Shown here piece by piece: positions 17,945-25,813 of a stretch of DNA of 64,000 bases. The position numbers and the translations under genes are program-made. Source of the DNA: Sphingomonadaceae bacterium (GTDB taxonomy: Bacteria > Pseudomonadota > Alphaproteobacteria > Sphingomonadales > Sphingomonadaceae); NCBI GenBank assembly GCA_024236195.1, contig JACKKZ010000002.1:372001-436000 (forward strand). The letters are read 5' to 3'. Below the pieces are notes generated by a model. It had not been told where the DNA came from. It searched no databases and saw nothing but the letters and a program-made list of their open reading frames with translations. Numbering within the stretch: the stretch's first letter is position 1; each line of letters begins with the position of its first letter.

Positions 17945-19417
17945 ATGGCCCTTGGACCACGCCTAGACCTCCGCCAGTCGCAATCGCTGGTGATGACGCC
18001 GCAATTGCAGCAGGCGATCAAGCTGCTGGCGCTGTCCAACCTGGAAATCGAGACCTTTATCGGTGAGGCACTTGAGTCCAATCCGCTGCTGGATGTGGGC
18101 GATAATGCGTCGGAAACTGCCGAAGCACCGGACCCTGTCGATACCCCGCGCGAGGAACAATCCGCTGATGCGCTGATTGCTGAAGGCCATGGCGAAGCAG
18201 ATGCCCCGCTCGATCTTGATCCTGCCGCGCTCGATACGGATCGCGATACGGGTGATGGCGAATGGGGCAGCGCAATTACCAGCATGGCCAGTGGGGAGGA
18301 TTACCCCTCGGTCGAGGATCGCGGGGGCGAAGAAACGTCTCTGGCCGAGCATTTGCAGGCCCAGATTGGCGGCCTTGCCTATTCACCGGGGGAGGAATTC
18401 ATCGCTCGGCATATCGTCGGCTTGCTCGACGACGCGGGTTACCTTGCCACGTCCCTGCGCGATATTGCCGGGGAACTGGGCGTCGCGCTGGCGGAAGTGG
18501 AGGATGCGCTGGAACTGGTCCAGTCGCTCGACCCCACAGGGGTGGGCGCGCGCAATCTCGCCGAATGTATCACGCTGCAAGCGAAAGAGGCCAACCGCTT
18601 TGATCCCTGCATGGCGCGGCTGATCGACAATCTCGATCTGGTTGCGCGCGGCGAAGTCGCCCGGCTCAAGCGCATTTGCGAAGTCGACGATGAAGACTTT
18701 GCCGACATGCTGGCCGAATTGCGCAGCTATGACCCCAAGCCCGGCCTGCGCTTCGGAGGCAGTGATAGTGCCGCCGTGGTCCCTGATGTGCTGATTACGG
18801 CGGGGCGCAAGGGTGGCTGGGACATTGCCCTTAATGAAGCCACCCTGCCGCGGCTGGTGGTCAATCGGCCGTATTATGTCGAATTGCGCGAAGGATGTGC
18901 CAGCGAAGAGGCCCAGTCGTGGCTGCGCGAGAAGCTGGGCGATGCAAACTGGCTGATCAAGGCGCTCGACCAGCGGCAAAAGACCATCCTCAAGGTGGCA
19001 ACCGAACTGGTGAAACAGCAGGAAGGATTCTTCCTGCGTGGTGTCTCCGAGTTGAAGCCCCTGACTCTCAAGGCGGTGGCGGAAGAGATCGAGATGCATG
19101 AAAGCACCGTCAGCCGTGTGACCAGCAACAAATATCTGTGGTGCGAGCGCGGCACTTTCGAGCTCAAATATTTCTTTACCTCAGGGGTTGGCTCTGCCGA
19201 TGGCGAAGGGGCCAGCTCTGCCGCAGTCAAGGCGCGGATCAAGGCGCTGACCGATGCAGAAGACCCGAAGAAAATCCTCTCCGACGATACGCTGGTGGAC
19301 ATGCTCAAAGCCGAAGGCTTCGACCTCGCCCGCCGGACCGTTGCAAAATATCGCGAGGCAATGGGCATCGGCAGCAGCGTGCAAAGAAGGCGCGCGAAGA
19401 AGCTGGCGGGGTTATAG
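17945..19417 (+). CDS. rpoN: RNA polymerase sigma-54 factor
   Basis: 490 aa. Region I starts MALGPRLDLRQSQSLVMTPQLQQAIKLL split over residues 1-30, an acidic region II spans about 55-130, and the core-binding region follows. The DNA-binding HTH (ESTVSRVTSNKYLWCERG) and the RpoN box ARRTVAKYREAMGI near the C-terminus are intact. It directs activator-dependent transcription from -24/-12 promoters; one such site lies at 58607-58622. The usual downstream partners hpf and ptsN are missing here. Confidence 0.97.
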   Translation: MALGPRLDLRQSQSLVMTPQLQQAIKLLALSNLEIETFIGEALESNPLLDVGDNASETAEAPDPVDTPREEQSADALIAEGHGEADAPLDLDPAALDTDRDTGDGEWGSAITSMASGEDYPSVEDRGGEETSLAEHLQAQIGGLAYSPGEEFIARHIVGLLDDAGYLATSLRDIAGELGVALAEVEDALELVQSLDPTGVGARNLAECITLQAKEANRFDPCMARLIDNLDLVARGEVARLKRICEVDDEDFADMLAELRSYDPKPGLRFGGSDSAAVVPDVLITAGRKGGWDIALNEATLPRLVVNRPYYVELREGCASEEAQSWLREKLGDANWLIKALDQRQKTILKVATELVKQQEGFFLRGVSELKPLTLKAVAEEIEMHESTVSRVTSNKYLWCERGTFELKYFFTSGVGSADGEGASSAAVKARIKALTDAEDPKKILSDDTLVDMLKAEGFDLARRTVAKYREAMGIGSSVQRRRAKKLAGL

Positions 19418-19447
19418 GAATTGCGAGGCAGGGCGCTGGGCGGAGTC

Positions 19448-19737
19448 TTTGTTTAGCCTCAAGCGCCGGAGTCTTTTGTTTTCCGCACGCCATCCGGCGC
19501 ACGATGTCCTCGCTCAAGGGGCCTGACGGCCCAATCGCTGCGGGCGGCCAGTCGGCCTTGCACTCGGCTTCGCCTCGCGTTTCAACGCCAGAGAGAAATG
19601 GCCTGAAATGGCCCGGTCACCGACCAGGTGACCGCAAGGGCGACTGCCCGCCCGGAGGGGTGGCCCCGCAGGGGTCGGGCCCCCGGAGGATAGCCAAGTG
19701 CGCGGATGCGCACGCCGGCGCTTGAGGCTCAAACAAA
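19448..19737. repeat. 290-bp element bounded by inverted repeats
   Basis: Left arm 19448-19469 and right arm 19715-19737 are inverted copies, differing only by one extra base. The interior contains further palindromes, for example CGGTCACC/GGTGACCG at 19614-19634 and GC-rich blocks with a CCCCGCAGGGG core at about 19665-19675. No transposase is encoded. It behaves like a MITE or a structured intergenic repeat. It starts 30 bp after rpoN and ends about 130 bp before ctrA. Confidence 0.75.
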
Positions 19738-19743
19738 CAATGC

Positions 19744-19756
19744 GACTCGTGGAGTC
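19744..19756. promoter_or_regulatory. Two GANTC (CcrM) sites upstream of ctrA
   Basis: GACTC at 19744-19748 and GAGTC at 19752-19756, 8 bp apart. In Caulobacter, CcrM methylation of a GANTC in the ctrA P1 promoter ties ctrA transcription to replication. Presence of two clustered sites about 115 bp before the ctrA start suggests similar control; this is inference. Confidence 0.5.
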
Positions 19757-19868
19757 AGGCCAGTTTACGGGTTATTAACCTTTTCCGTTCAGAAGTTTTG
19801 TGGTTAATCACATGCAACACCTGTTTCGGCAGGGTTAAGACAGGTTTCGGGGCAAAGGGGGGTAACCC

Positions 19869-20564
19869 ATGCGCGTACTGCTGATTGAAGACGAGCCGAC
19901 AACGGCAAAAGCTATCGAGCTCATGCTCACCACGGAAGGGTTCAATGTCTATTCGACGGACCTGGGTGAGGAAGGCCTCGATCTGGGCAAGCTGTATGAT
20001 TACGATATCATCCTGCTCGACCTGAACCTGCCGGACATGCACGGCTATGACGTGCTCAAGAAGCTCCGCGTGGCCAAGGTGCAGACGCCGGTGCTGATCC
20101 TCTCGGGCATTTCCGAAATGGACAGCAAGATCCGCAGCTTCGGCTTCGGCGCTGACGATTATGTGACCAAGCCGTTCCATCGTGAAGAGCTGGTTGCCCG
20201 CATTCACGCTGTTGTGCGCCGGTCAAAGGGCCATAGCCAGTCGATCATCCGCACCGGCAAGCTGGCGGTGAACCTTGATGCCAAGACTGTCGAAGTCGAT
20301 GGTGCCCGCGTCCATTTGACCGGCAAGGAATATGCGATGCTCGAGCTGCTTTCGCTGCGCAAGGGCACTACGCTGACCAAGGAAATGTTCCTCAACCACC
20401 TTTACGGCGGGATGGACGAGCCCGAACTCAAGATCATCGACGTCTTCATCTGCAAGCTGCGCAAGAAGCTCAGCCACGCATGCGGCGGCGAAAACTATAT
20501 CGAAACCGTCTGGGGCCGCGGCTATGTGCTGCGCGATCCGCATGACGAGGCCGAAGCAGCCTGA
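19869..20564 (+). CDS. ctrA: Cell-cycle response regulator CtrA
   Basis: 231 aa, OmpR-class. Receiver: MRVLLIEDEP acidic pair, phospho-acceptor Asp in DIILLDLNLPDMHGYDVL (near residue 51), Lys in DDYVTKPFHREEL. The C-terminal winged helix contains LTGKEYAMLELLSLRKG and VDVFICKLRKKL-like sequence (IIDVFICKLRKKLS). This matches CtrA, the essential alphaproteobacterial master regulator that binds TTAA-N7-TTAA. The C-terminus ends in Ala-Ala, as in the Caulobacter protein that is degraded by ClpXP. SD GGGGGG just before the ATG. Confidence 0.97.
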   Translation: MRVLLIEDEPTTAKAIELMLTTEGFNVYSTDLGEEGLDLGKLYDYDIILLDLNLPDMHGYDVLKKLRVAKVQTPVLILSGISEMDSKIRSFGFGADDYVTKPFHREELVARIHAVVRRSKGHSQSIIRTGKLAVNLDAKTVEVDGARVHLTGKEYAMLELLSLRKGTTLTKEMFLNHLYGGMDEPELKIIDVFICKLRKKLSHACGGENYIETVWGRGYVLRDPHDEAEAA

Positions 20565-20604
20565 CGCTTCACAAAGTCATACCCGACTTATCGAGACAGC
20601 GAGT

Positions 20605-20634
20605 GCACCCGGGGCGAAAGCTCCGGGTGTTTCG
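20605..20634 (+). terminator. Probable terminator after ctrA
   Basis: Stem CACCCGGGG / CTCCGGGTG (one G-U pair) with a 6-nt loop CGAAAG, followed by TTTCGTT. About 40 bp after the ctrA stop. The U-run is short, so efficiency may be moderate. Confidence 0.7.
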
Positions 20635-20667
20635 TTAGCTGTAAAAGCAAAAGGGGCGTGGCCCGGC

Positions 20668-20949
20668 TCAGGCGGCCCGTGCGAACTTGCTCACCACCAC
20701 CGGGTGGATCTGGCCAAAGAAGCGAATATCGACCTTGCGCCCCTTGGCCTGCGAGGCGCAGCCATTGATCTCGACATTATCGCCCAGCGTCAGGTGCAGG
20801 AAATCGCATTCTGCCGGCCAGTCGCAATCCGCCTCGATCTGGCAGCCATCGCAGGACAGGCGCGAAACCCTTACCGGGAAGGTCTCTTCGCCCAGCGTGC
20901 AAGACGCCTCGATATCGGCGCGGGTGCAGCTGCGAGCGCGTGATGCCAT
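20668..20949 (-). CDS. Small PilZ domain protein
   Basis: 93 aa, almost wholly one PilZ-like beta barrel: RADIEASCTLGEETFPVRVSRLS then CDGCQIEAD. The second c-di-GMP motif (D/NxSxxG) appears as SRLSCDGCQIEA, and the N-terminal RxxxR is weak (RARSCTRAD), so ligand binding is uncertain. Convergent with ctrA. Family members usually act as c-di-GMP receptors; target unknown. Confidence 0.7.
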   Translation of the reverse strand: MASRARSCTRADIEASCTLGEETFPVRVSRLSCDGCQIEADCDWPAECDFLHLTLGDNVEINGCASQAKGRKVDIRFFGQIHPVVVSKFARAA

Positions 20950-21035
20950 CGGATCGGTTCCTTCGACAGTTTGCCTATCAACGCATTAACCCTAGCGAGC
21001 CCACCTTAAGATCAGCCGAACGGTGCGTTTAGGAA

Positions 21036-21800
21036 ATGGAAAGTGCGTTGACCGACGCGCGGTCCAGCGCCAAAGCCGCGCGCATGAGTGCTTACAAGGA
21101 AGGCGATCCCACTACCCTCAACCGGCTGTATGGCCGTTCGCAGGGGCGTCCGCTGCGCAAGGGGCAGCAGGAACTGGTGGAGAATCTGCTCCCGCAAATC
21201 GCCGTGCCGGAAGAAGGCCCGGTAACGGCAGAGCGCCTGTTCGGGCAGGATTGCCCGCTCCATTTCGAGATCGGCTTCGGCGGCGGCGAGCACTTGGCCT
21301 ATCGCGCCGACATGCTGCCCGACCATGGCTTTATCGGTGCAGAGCCTTTCGTGAACGGGGTGGCGCAGGCGCTGGCCCATGTCCGCGACGGGGTGGACGG
21401 ATCAGGCCGTCTCGCCAATGTGCGGCTGCATCTGGGCGATGCACTGCAAGTGCTGGAGCGCATCCCCGATGGCGCGCTGACCATGCTTTACCTGCTCCAT
21501 CCCGACCCCTGGCCCAAGGCCAAGCACGCCAAGCGGCGGATGATGAATGACGGCCCGCTGGACATGATCGCGGCCAAGCTCAAACCCGGCGGCGAATTCC
21601 GCTTTGGCACTGACCACGCGATCTATCTGCGCCACGCGATGATGGTCATGCGCCGCCACACCCACCAGTTCGACTGGCAGGTAACCGGCCCCGAAAGCTG
21701 GCAAAACCGCCCCTCAGGCTGGTGCGAAACGCGCTATGAGCACAAGGCGCGGACGGTCTATGGGCACGAAGTGTGGTACTTTCGGTTTCGGCGGAAGTGA
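21036..21800 (+). CDS. trmB: tRNA (guanine-N7-)-methyltransferase
   Basis: 254 aa. It makes m7G46 in tRNA using SAM. The SAM site FEIGFGGGEHL (near residue 80) and the catalytic YLLHPDPWPKAKHAKRR region are present, and GSWC-like C-terminal motifs follow. Start: ATG 21036 has AGGA almost touching it; ATG 21084 (MSAYKEGDP) is an alternative, so the first 16 residues are uncertain. Coupled to the next small gene by TGATG. Confidence 0.95.
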   Translation: MESALTDARSSAKAARMSAYKEGDPTTLNRLYGRSQGRPLRKGQQELVENLLPQIAVPEEGPVTAERLFGQDCPLHFEIGFGGGEHLAYRADMLPDHGFIGAEPFVNGVAQALAHVRDGVDGSGRLANVRLHLGDALQVLERIPDGALTMLYLLHPDPWPKAKHAKRRMMNDGPLDMIAAKLKPGGEFRFGTDHAIYLRHAMMVMRRHTHQFDWQVTGPESWQNRPSGWCETRYEHKARTVYGHEVWYFRFRRK

Positions 21801-22087
21801 TGGTCGAGGCCTTCGCCAGACACTACCGACTGATTATCCTGTGCATGGTATTGTTCGACCTGGTGATCGCAGTGTCACCAAGGCTCGATGAGAGTCTGAA
21901 CGGAACCTATTGGCTGCTGCCGATCCGATGGTTGGTGATGATGTCGGCAGCGTTGCTGACCTACCGTGCGCGACAAAAGGAGCTGATTAGCCAGCGCACC
22001 AGCAAGCTTTGCTATCTGGTTGCTGTTTGGTCCTTTACAGCAGGGGGTCTGCTCAATCGCTCTGGATTGCTCAATAGCTGGTATTAG
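21800..22087 (+). CDS. Small membrane protein downstream of trmB
   Basis: 95 aa from ATG 21800, overlapping the trmB stop by one base. Three hydrophobic segments near residues 9-25, 42-55 and 68-82, no charged active site, no recognised family. The tight overlap supports real expression with trmB. Function unknown. Confidence 0.5.
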   Translation: MVEAFARHYRLIILCMVLFDLVIAVSPRLDESLNGTYWLLPIRWLVMMSAALLTYRARQKELISQRTSKLCYLVAVWSFTAGGLLNRSGLLNSWY

Positions 22088-22120
22088 GAGCGGCCAGCGT
22101 CACGCTCCAACATCCCTCCC

Positions 22121-22214
22121 GCGTCGCCCCGTGCTTGACACGGGGCCAGGCTCACCTTTTTTAACGCCGCGATAGAAGAAGAAGCTCAGGCCCGCATCAA
22201 GTGCGGGCCGACGC
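22121..22214. repeat. Paired palindromic repeat
   Basis: Two hairpins, CCCCGTG-cttga-CACGGGG (22127-22145) and GGCCCGCA-tcaag-TGCGGGCC (22189-22209), that are also inverted copies of one another together with a flanking GCGTCG. The intervening sequence includes a T6 run. This CTTGACA/TCAAG hairpin type is widespread between sphingomonad genes. Confidence 0.75.
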
Positions 22215-22409
22215 CAGGGGGGCAAAGAGAGCAAACTTCCGCGTTACCGTGCATCGAAGCCTTTCCTACACGCACCGCACCTGTCACTATCCCGACTGCT
22301 CTTTCCCATCGTCGCAGACAGTGATTTCTCCCTATAGGGTGTCACCCGGTTTTTCAGGCTGAGAAATACCGTAAGGCATTGATTTGAAGTGCAGAACGCT
22401 CATCCAACA

Positions 22410-22437
22410 GGGTTACACTATGTCCGATGTGTAACCC
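22410..22437. repeat. Perfect palindrome gggttacac-N10-gtgtaaccc
   Basis: Nine-base arms with a 10-nt spacer, 20 bp beyond the stop of the minus-strand PilZ gene. It has no U-run, so it may be a weak terminator or a protein binding site rather than a standard terminator. Confidence 0.5.
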
Positions 22438-22457
22438 ATCAAATGTCGAATATCGCG

Positions 22458-22835
22458 TCAGCCGGAAGTGACACGGCGGCGTAGCGCGATCACTTCGCTG
22501 GGCGGCGCGGGGATAGCCACGCGCTTTGCCTCTTCCAGCGCGCTTTCCTCCAGCGGTGGGTCGAACCGCAGCCCGGCCAGCCCGCGCTTGACCCAGCGCG
22601 GATGCGCGCTGAACGGGCCGAGGGGACCGAGCCATACCGATACCGGGTCCGTCTTGGTCAAAGCAGCAGAAATCCCGCGCACGCGGCAACCGCCCGTGTC
22701 GAGATCGAGCAATACGATATCTTCCCGCTCGCCCTCGCCCACCTGCGCATGACCTTCAAGCGAAACGAGGTCACGGCTGCCGCCGCGCGGGCCGTCATAA
22801 TGGGTGGAGAGTTTGGGGCGGTTCAAGCGTGCCAT
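22458..22835 (-). CDS. PilZ domain protein
   Basis: 125 aa from ATG 22835 (an upstream ATG at 22859 is possible). The order RDLVSLEGHAQVGEGEREDIVLLDLDTGGCRVRG, then W and GLAGLRFD, matches the PilZ fold with the D/NxSxxG-type motif as DLDTGGC. The preceding RxxxR is not obvious. Function and ligand uncertain. Ends near the palindrome at 22410-22437. Confidence 0.65.
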   Translation of the reverse strand: MARLNRPKLSTHYDGPRGGSRDLVSLEGHAQVGEGEREDIVLLDLDTGGCRVRGISAALTKTDPVSVWLGPLGPFSAHPRWVKRGLAGLRFDPPLEESALEEAKRVAIPAPPSEVIALRRRVTSG

Positions 22836-22913
22836 GGTGCCGCTGTGGCAGTCCGGCATAAGGATCGCGTGAACACGCTAGGTTAACGGCGCGAAAGCTC
22901 CACCGGCCAGCGA

Positions 22914-23432
22914 TCAGCCGAAGCTGAAATCGACCATGATTTCGCTGGAGATTGCTTCCAGCGCTTCCTGCGCTTCTTCCGGGCTGACATCGGCGGGCAG
23001 GGTCACGCTCACCTTGGCGCGGAACAGACGTTCGCCGCCATGTGCGCCCACTTCCTCGCCGCTGGTCAGGCTTTCAATATTCGCGCCAAGGCCGGACAGA
23101 ATCGCGGTCACTTCGCGGATAATGCCGGGTCGGTCCTGCCCGACCAGTTCGAACACCAGCGCGCCAGAACCGGTGCCGGGATCATCCCCCGCAGGCTGGG
23201 TGGTAACGGTGAGGCCATGCGCATCGATGGCGCGCACGGCTTGCTCGAACTGCGCAAGCTGTTCCGGTGCCAGCTCGACCAGCACCGAGCCGACATAGAG
23301 CCCGCCCAGCCGGCTGAGATGCCCCGCTTGCCAATTGCCGCCCGCATCAAGGATCGCCTGTGACAGGGCAGCCGTCAGCCCCGGCCGGTCACTGCCAGTG
23401 ACGGTCAGGACAAGGCGGGATATCTCAGCCAC
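22914..23432 (-). CDS. Two-ACT-domain protein, GcvR-like
   Basis: 172 aa from a GTG start at 23432. Two ACT domains, residues 1-80 (TVTGSDRPGLTAALSQAI) and 90-170 (ELVGQDRPGIIREVTAIL), as in GcvR, the glycine-cleavage repressor accessory protein. ACT pairs bind amino acids. It begins 3 bp after the maeB stop on the same strand, so they are cotranscribed and may be coupled. Its ligand and link to malic enzyme are not shown. Confidence 0.85.
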   Translation of the reverse strand: MAEISRLVLTVTGSDRPGLTAALSQAILDAGGNWQAGHLSRLGGLYVGSVLVELAPEQLAQFEQAVRAIDAHGLTVTTQPAGDDPGTGSGALVFELVGQDRPGIIREVTAILSGLGANIESLTSGEEVGAHGGERLFRAKVSVTLPADVSPEEAQEALEAISSEIMVDFSFG

Positions 23433-23435
23433 CGA

Positions 23436-25697
23436 TCAGCCCACCACGCCAGCCGCCGCCAGCACAGCCAGCGTAAGCACATCGGGCGCGATGGCGGTCA
23501 TCGGCGCGATCTGGACCGGCTTTTCCATCCCGATCAGCATCGGGCCGATGGTCGTCGCCCCCGCCAGTTCGCGCAGCAGCTTGGCGGAGACATTGGCCGA
23601 TTGCAGCCCCGGCATGATCAGCACATTGGCCGGACCCGACAAGCGGCTGAAGGGGTAGAGGCCCATCACCTTGGGATTGAGCGCAGCATCGGGTGCCATT
23701 TCACCTTCATATTCGAAGCCGGGGTTCTCCCGGTCGAGAATCGCCACAGCCTCACGGATATTCTCCAGCCAGCGGCCCGACGGATTGCCGAAGGTCGAAT
23801 AGGAGAGGAAGGCAACGCGCGGTTCGTGACCCATGCGGCGGGCGACGGCGGCGGTTTCCTTTGCAATATGCGCCAGCTCCTCCGAGCTGGGGCGTTCATT
23901 GATCGTCGTATCGGCGAGGAAGACGGTGTAGTTCTTGCCGATCATCATATGCACGCCAAAGGGCACCGCATCCTGCTTGGCATCAAGCACCAGGCTGATC
24001 TCGCGCTTGCTCTGCGCAAAGGTGCGGGTGAGGCCAGTGATCAGTGCATCGCCATGACCCAGCGCGACCAGCAGCGCCGCGAAGACATTACGCTCCTGGT
24101 TGACCATGCGGCGCACATCGCGCTCCGTATAGCCGCGCCGTTGCAGGCGGTTATAGAGGTACTCCACCATCTGCGGGATATATTCGCATTCGGCCGAATT
24201 CTGGATTTCGAAATCGCGCGGATTATCGACGCCCAGCATGTGCATCTTGTCGGCAATCGCCTTGGTCCGGCCGACCAGCACCGGCGTGCCATAACCGAAA
24301 TCGCGGAACTGGATCGCGGCGCGCAGCACCACTTCCTCTTCCGCTTCGGCGAAAACCACCCGCTTGGGATTGGCGCGGGCAATGGCATAGGTGTTGGTGA
24401 GCACCGCCGAAGTGGGGTTAAGCCGCGCCTTCAAGCTGGCGCGATAGGCGTCCATGTCGGCAATGGGGGCGAGCGCCACGCCCGTATCCATCGCCGCCTT
24501 GGCCACGGCGGAGGAAACCACCTCCATCAGCCGCGGGTCGAAAGGGGCGGGGATGATGTAATCGACGCCGAATTTGTGGTTCTTGCCATAGGCCGCGGCC
24601 ACTTCATCCGGCACCGCTTCGCGCGCAAGTTCGGCAATGGCCACAGCCGCCGCGATCTTCATTTCCTCGTTGATTGCCGTCGCCTGCACATCCAGCGCGC
24701 CGCGGAAAATGAAGGGGAAGCCAAGGACGTTATTGACCTGGTTGGGATAGTCGCTGCGCCCGGTGGCAACGATCGCATCGGGGCGCACGGCCTTCGCCGC
24801 ATCCGGGGTAATTTCCGGGTCGGGGTTCGCCATGGCGAAGATGATCGGCTGGTCCGCCATCTTTGCCACCCATTCGGGCTTGAGCGCATCCTTGGCCGAA
24901 AGGCCGAGGAAGATATCCGCGCCCACCAGCGCTTCTTCCAGCGTACGGGCATCGGTATCGACCGCATGGGCGGACTTGAACTGATCCACATTGTCGCGCC
25001 CGCGCCAGATCACGCCGGAGCGGTCGCACATCAGCACATTGTCGTGCTGCACGCCCATCGCCTTGATCAGCGCGGTGCAGGCAATGGCCGCTGCGCCTGC
25101 GCCATTCACCACCACCTTCACGTCTTTGAGCGAACGCCCGGTGATGTGGCAGGCATTGACCAGGCCGGCAGCGGAAATGATCGCCGTGCCGTGCTGGTCG
25201 TCGTGCATGATCGGGATCTTCAGCCGCTCCTTCAGCGCCTGTTCGATAATGAAGCACTCGGGGGCCTTGATATCCTCAAGGTTGATCCCGCCAAAGCTCG
25301 GCTCCATCAGTGCGACCGCTTCGATGAAAGCCTGCGGATCTTCGGTAGCGAGTTCGATATCAATCGAATCGACATCGGCGAAACGCTTGAACAGCACCGC
25401 CTTGCCTTCCATCACCGGCTTGGACGCCAGCGCGCCCAGATTGCCCAAGCCGAGGATGGCCGTGCCGTTTGAAATCACCGCCACGAGGTTCGAACGTGCG
25501 GTGTATTTCGCCGCATTGGTGGGATCTTCCGCTATGGCCCGGACAGGCACGGCAACACCGGGGGAATAGGCGAGCGAGAGGTCGCGCTGGCTCGCCATCG
25601 GCTTGCTCGCGATAATCTCGATCTTACCGGGCCGGATTGTCTCGTGATAAAACAGCGCCTCGCGCTCAGTGAACGAAACGTCGATTTCGTCGGCCAC
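23436..25697 (-). CDS. maeB: NADP-dependent malic enzyme with phosphotransacetylase-like domain
   Basis: 753 aa. Residues 1-430 are malic enzyme (Tyr in SLAYSPGVAVPV, Lys in FKRFADVDSIDIEL, NAD(P) motif VVVNGAGAAAIA); residues 440-753 are a phosphotransacetylase-like domain (GLYPFSRLSGPANVLIMPGLQSANV). It oxidatively decarboxylates malate to pyruvate; the PTA part is thought to sense acetyl-CoA. Start GTG 25697 is preceded by GGGGGAAAG; upstream starts would overlap the divergent mutS start region. Confidence 0.95.
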   Translation of the reverse strand: MADEIDVSFTEREALFYHETIRPGKIEIIASKPMASQRDLSLAYSPGVAVPVRAIAEDPTNAAKYTARSNLVAVISNGTAILGLGNLGALASKPVMEGKAVLFKRFADVDSIDIELATEDPQAFIEAVALMEPSFGGINLEDIKAPECFIIEQALKERLKIPIMHDDQHGTAIISAAGLVNACHITGRSLKDVKVVVNGAGAAAIACTALIKAMGVQHDNVLMCDRSGVIWRGRDNVDQFKSAHAVDTDARTLEEALVGADIFLGLSAKDALKPEWVAKMADQPIIFAMANPDPEITPDAAKAVRPDAIVATGRSDYPNQVNNVLGFPFIFRGALDVQATAINEEMKIAAAVAIAELAREAVPDEVAAAYGKNHKFGVDYIIPAPFDPRLMEVVSSAVAKAAMDTGVALAPIADMDAYRASLKARLNPTSAVLTNTYAIARANPKRVVFAEAEEEVVLRAAIQFRDFGYGTPVLVGRTKAIADKMHMLGVDNPRDFEIQNSAECEYIPQMVEYLYNRLQRRGYTERDVRRMVNQERNVFAALLVALGHGDALITGLTRTFAQSKREISLVLDAKQDAVPFGVHMMIGKNYTVFLADTTINERPSSEELAHIAKETAAVARRMGHEPRVAFLSYSTFGNPSGRWLENIREAVAILDRENPGFEYEGEMAPDAALNPKVMGLYPFSRLSGPANVLIMPGLQSANVSAKLLRELAGATTIGPMLIGMEKPVQIAPMTAIAPDVLTLAVLAAAGVVG

Positions 25698-25813
25698 GTC
25701 TTTCCCCCTTTTTGCTGGTGAATGGCTTCCTAACGCAGCCATGGCCCAAGCGATAGGGGAAAGCATCGCTTGGCACCCTCCCGAATCATGGAACCTTTGG
25801 CTAGGCGGGAGAG

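Larger units (their letters stand above)
19418..19868. other. Intergenic region: repeat element and ctrA promoter
   Basis: 451 bp without a supported protein gene. The left two thirds is an inverted-repeat element (19448-19737). The right part holds two GANTC sites and several TTAA half-sites just before ctrA. Confidence 0.75.
22088..22457. other. Intergenic region with palindromic repeats
   Basis: 370 bp with no supported gene. It contains the inverted pair at 22121-22214 and a separate palindrome at 22410-22437; between them I see no feature. Confidence 0.7.

Noticed and set aside
23601..25472. 623-aa plus-strand ORF opposite maeB
   Set aside because: Long antisense frame from high-GC codon bias; no domain, and the opposite strand is a full malic enzyme.
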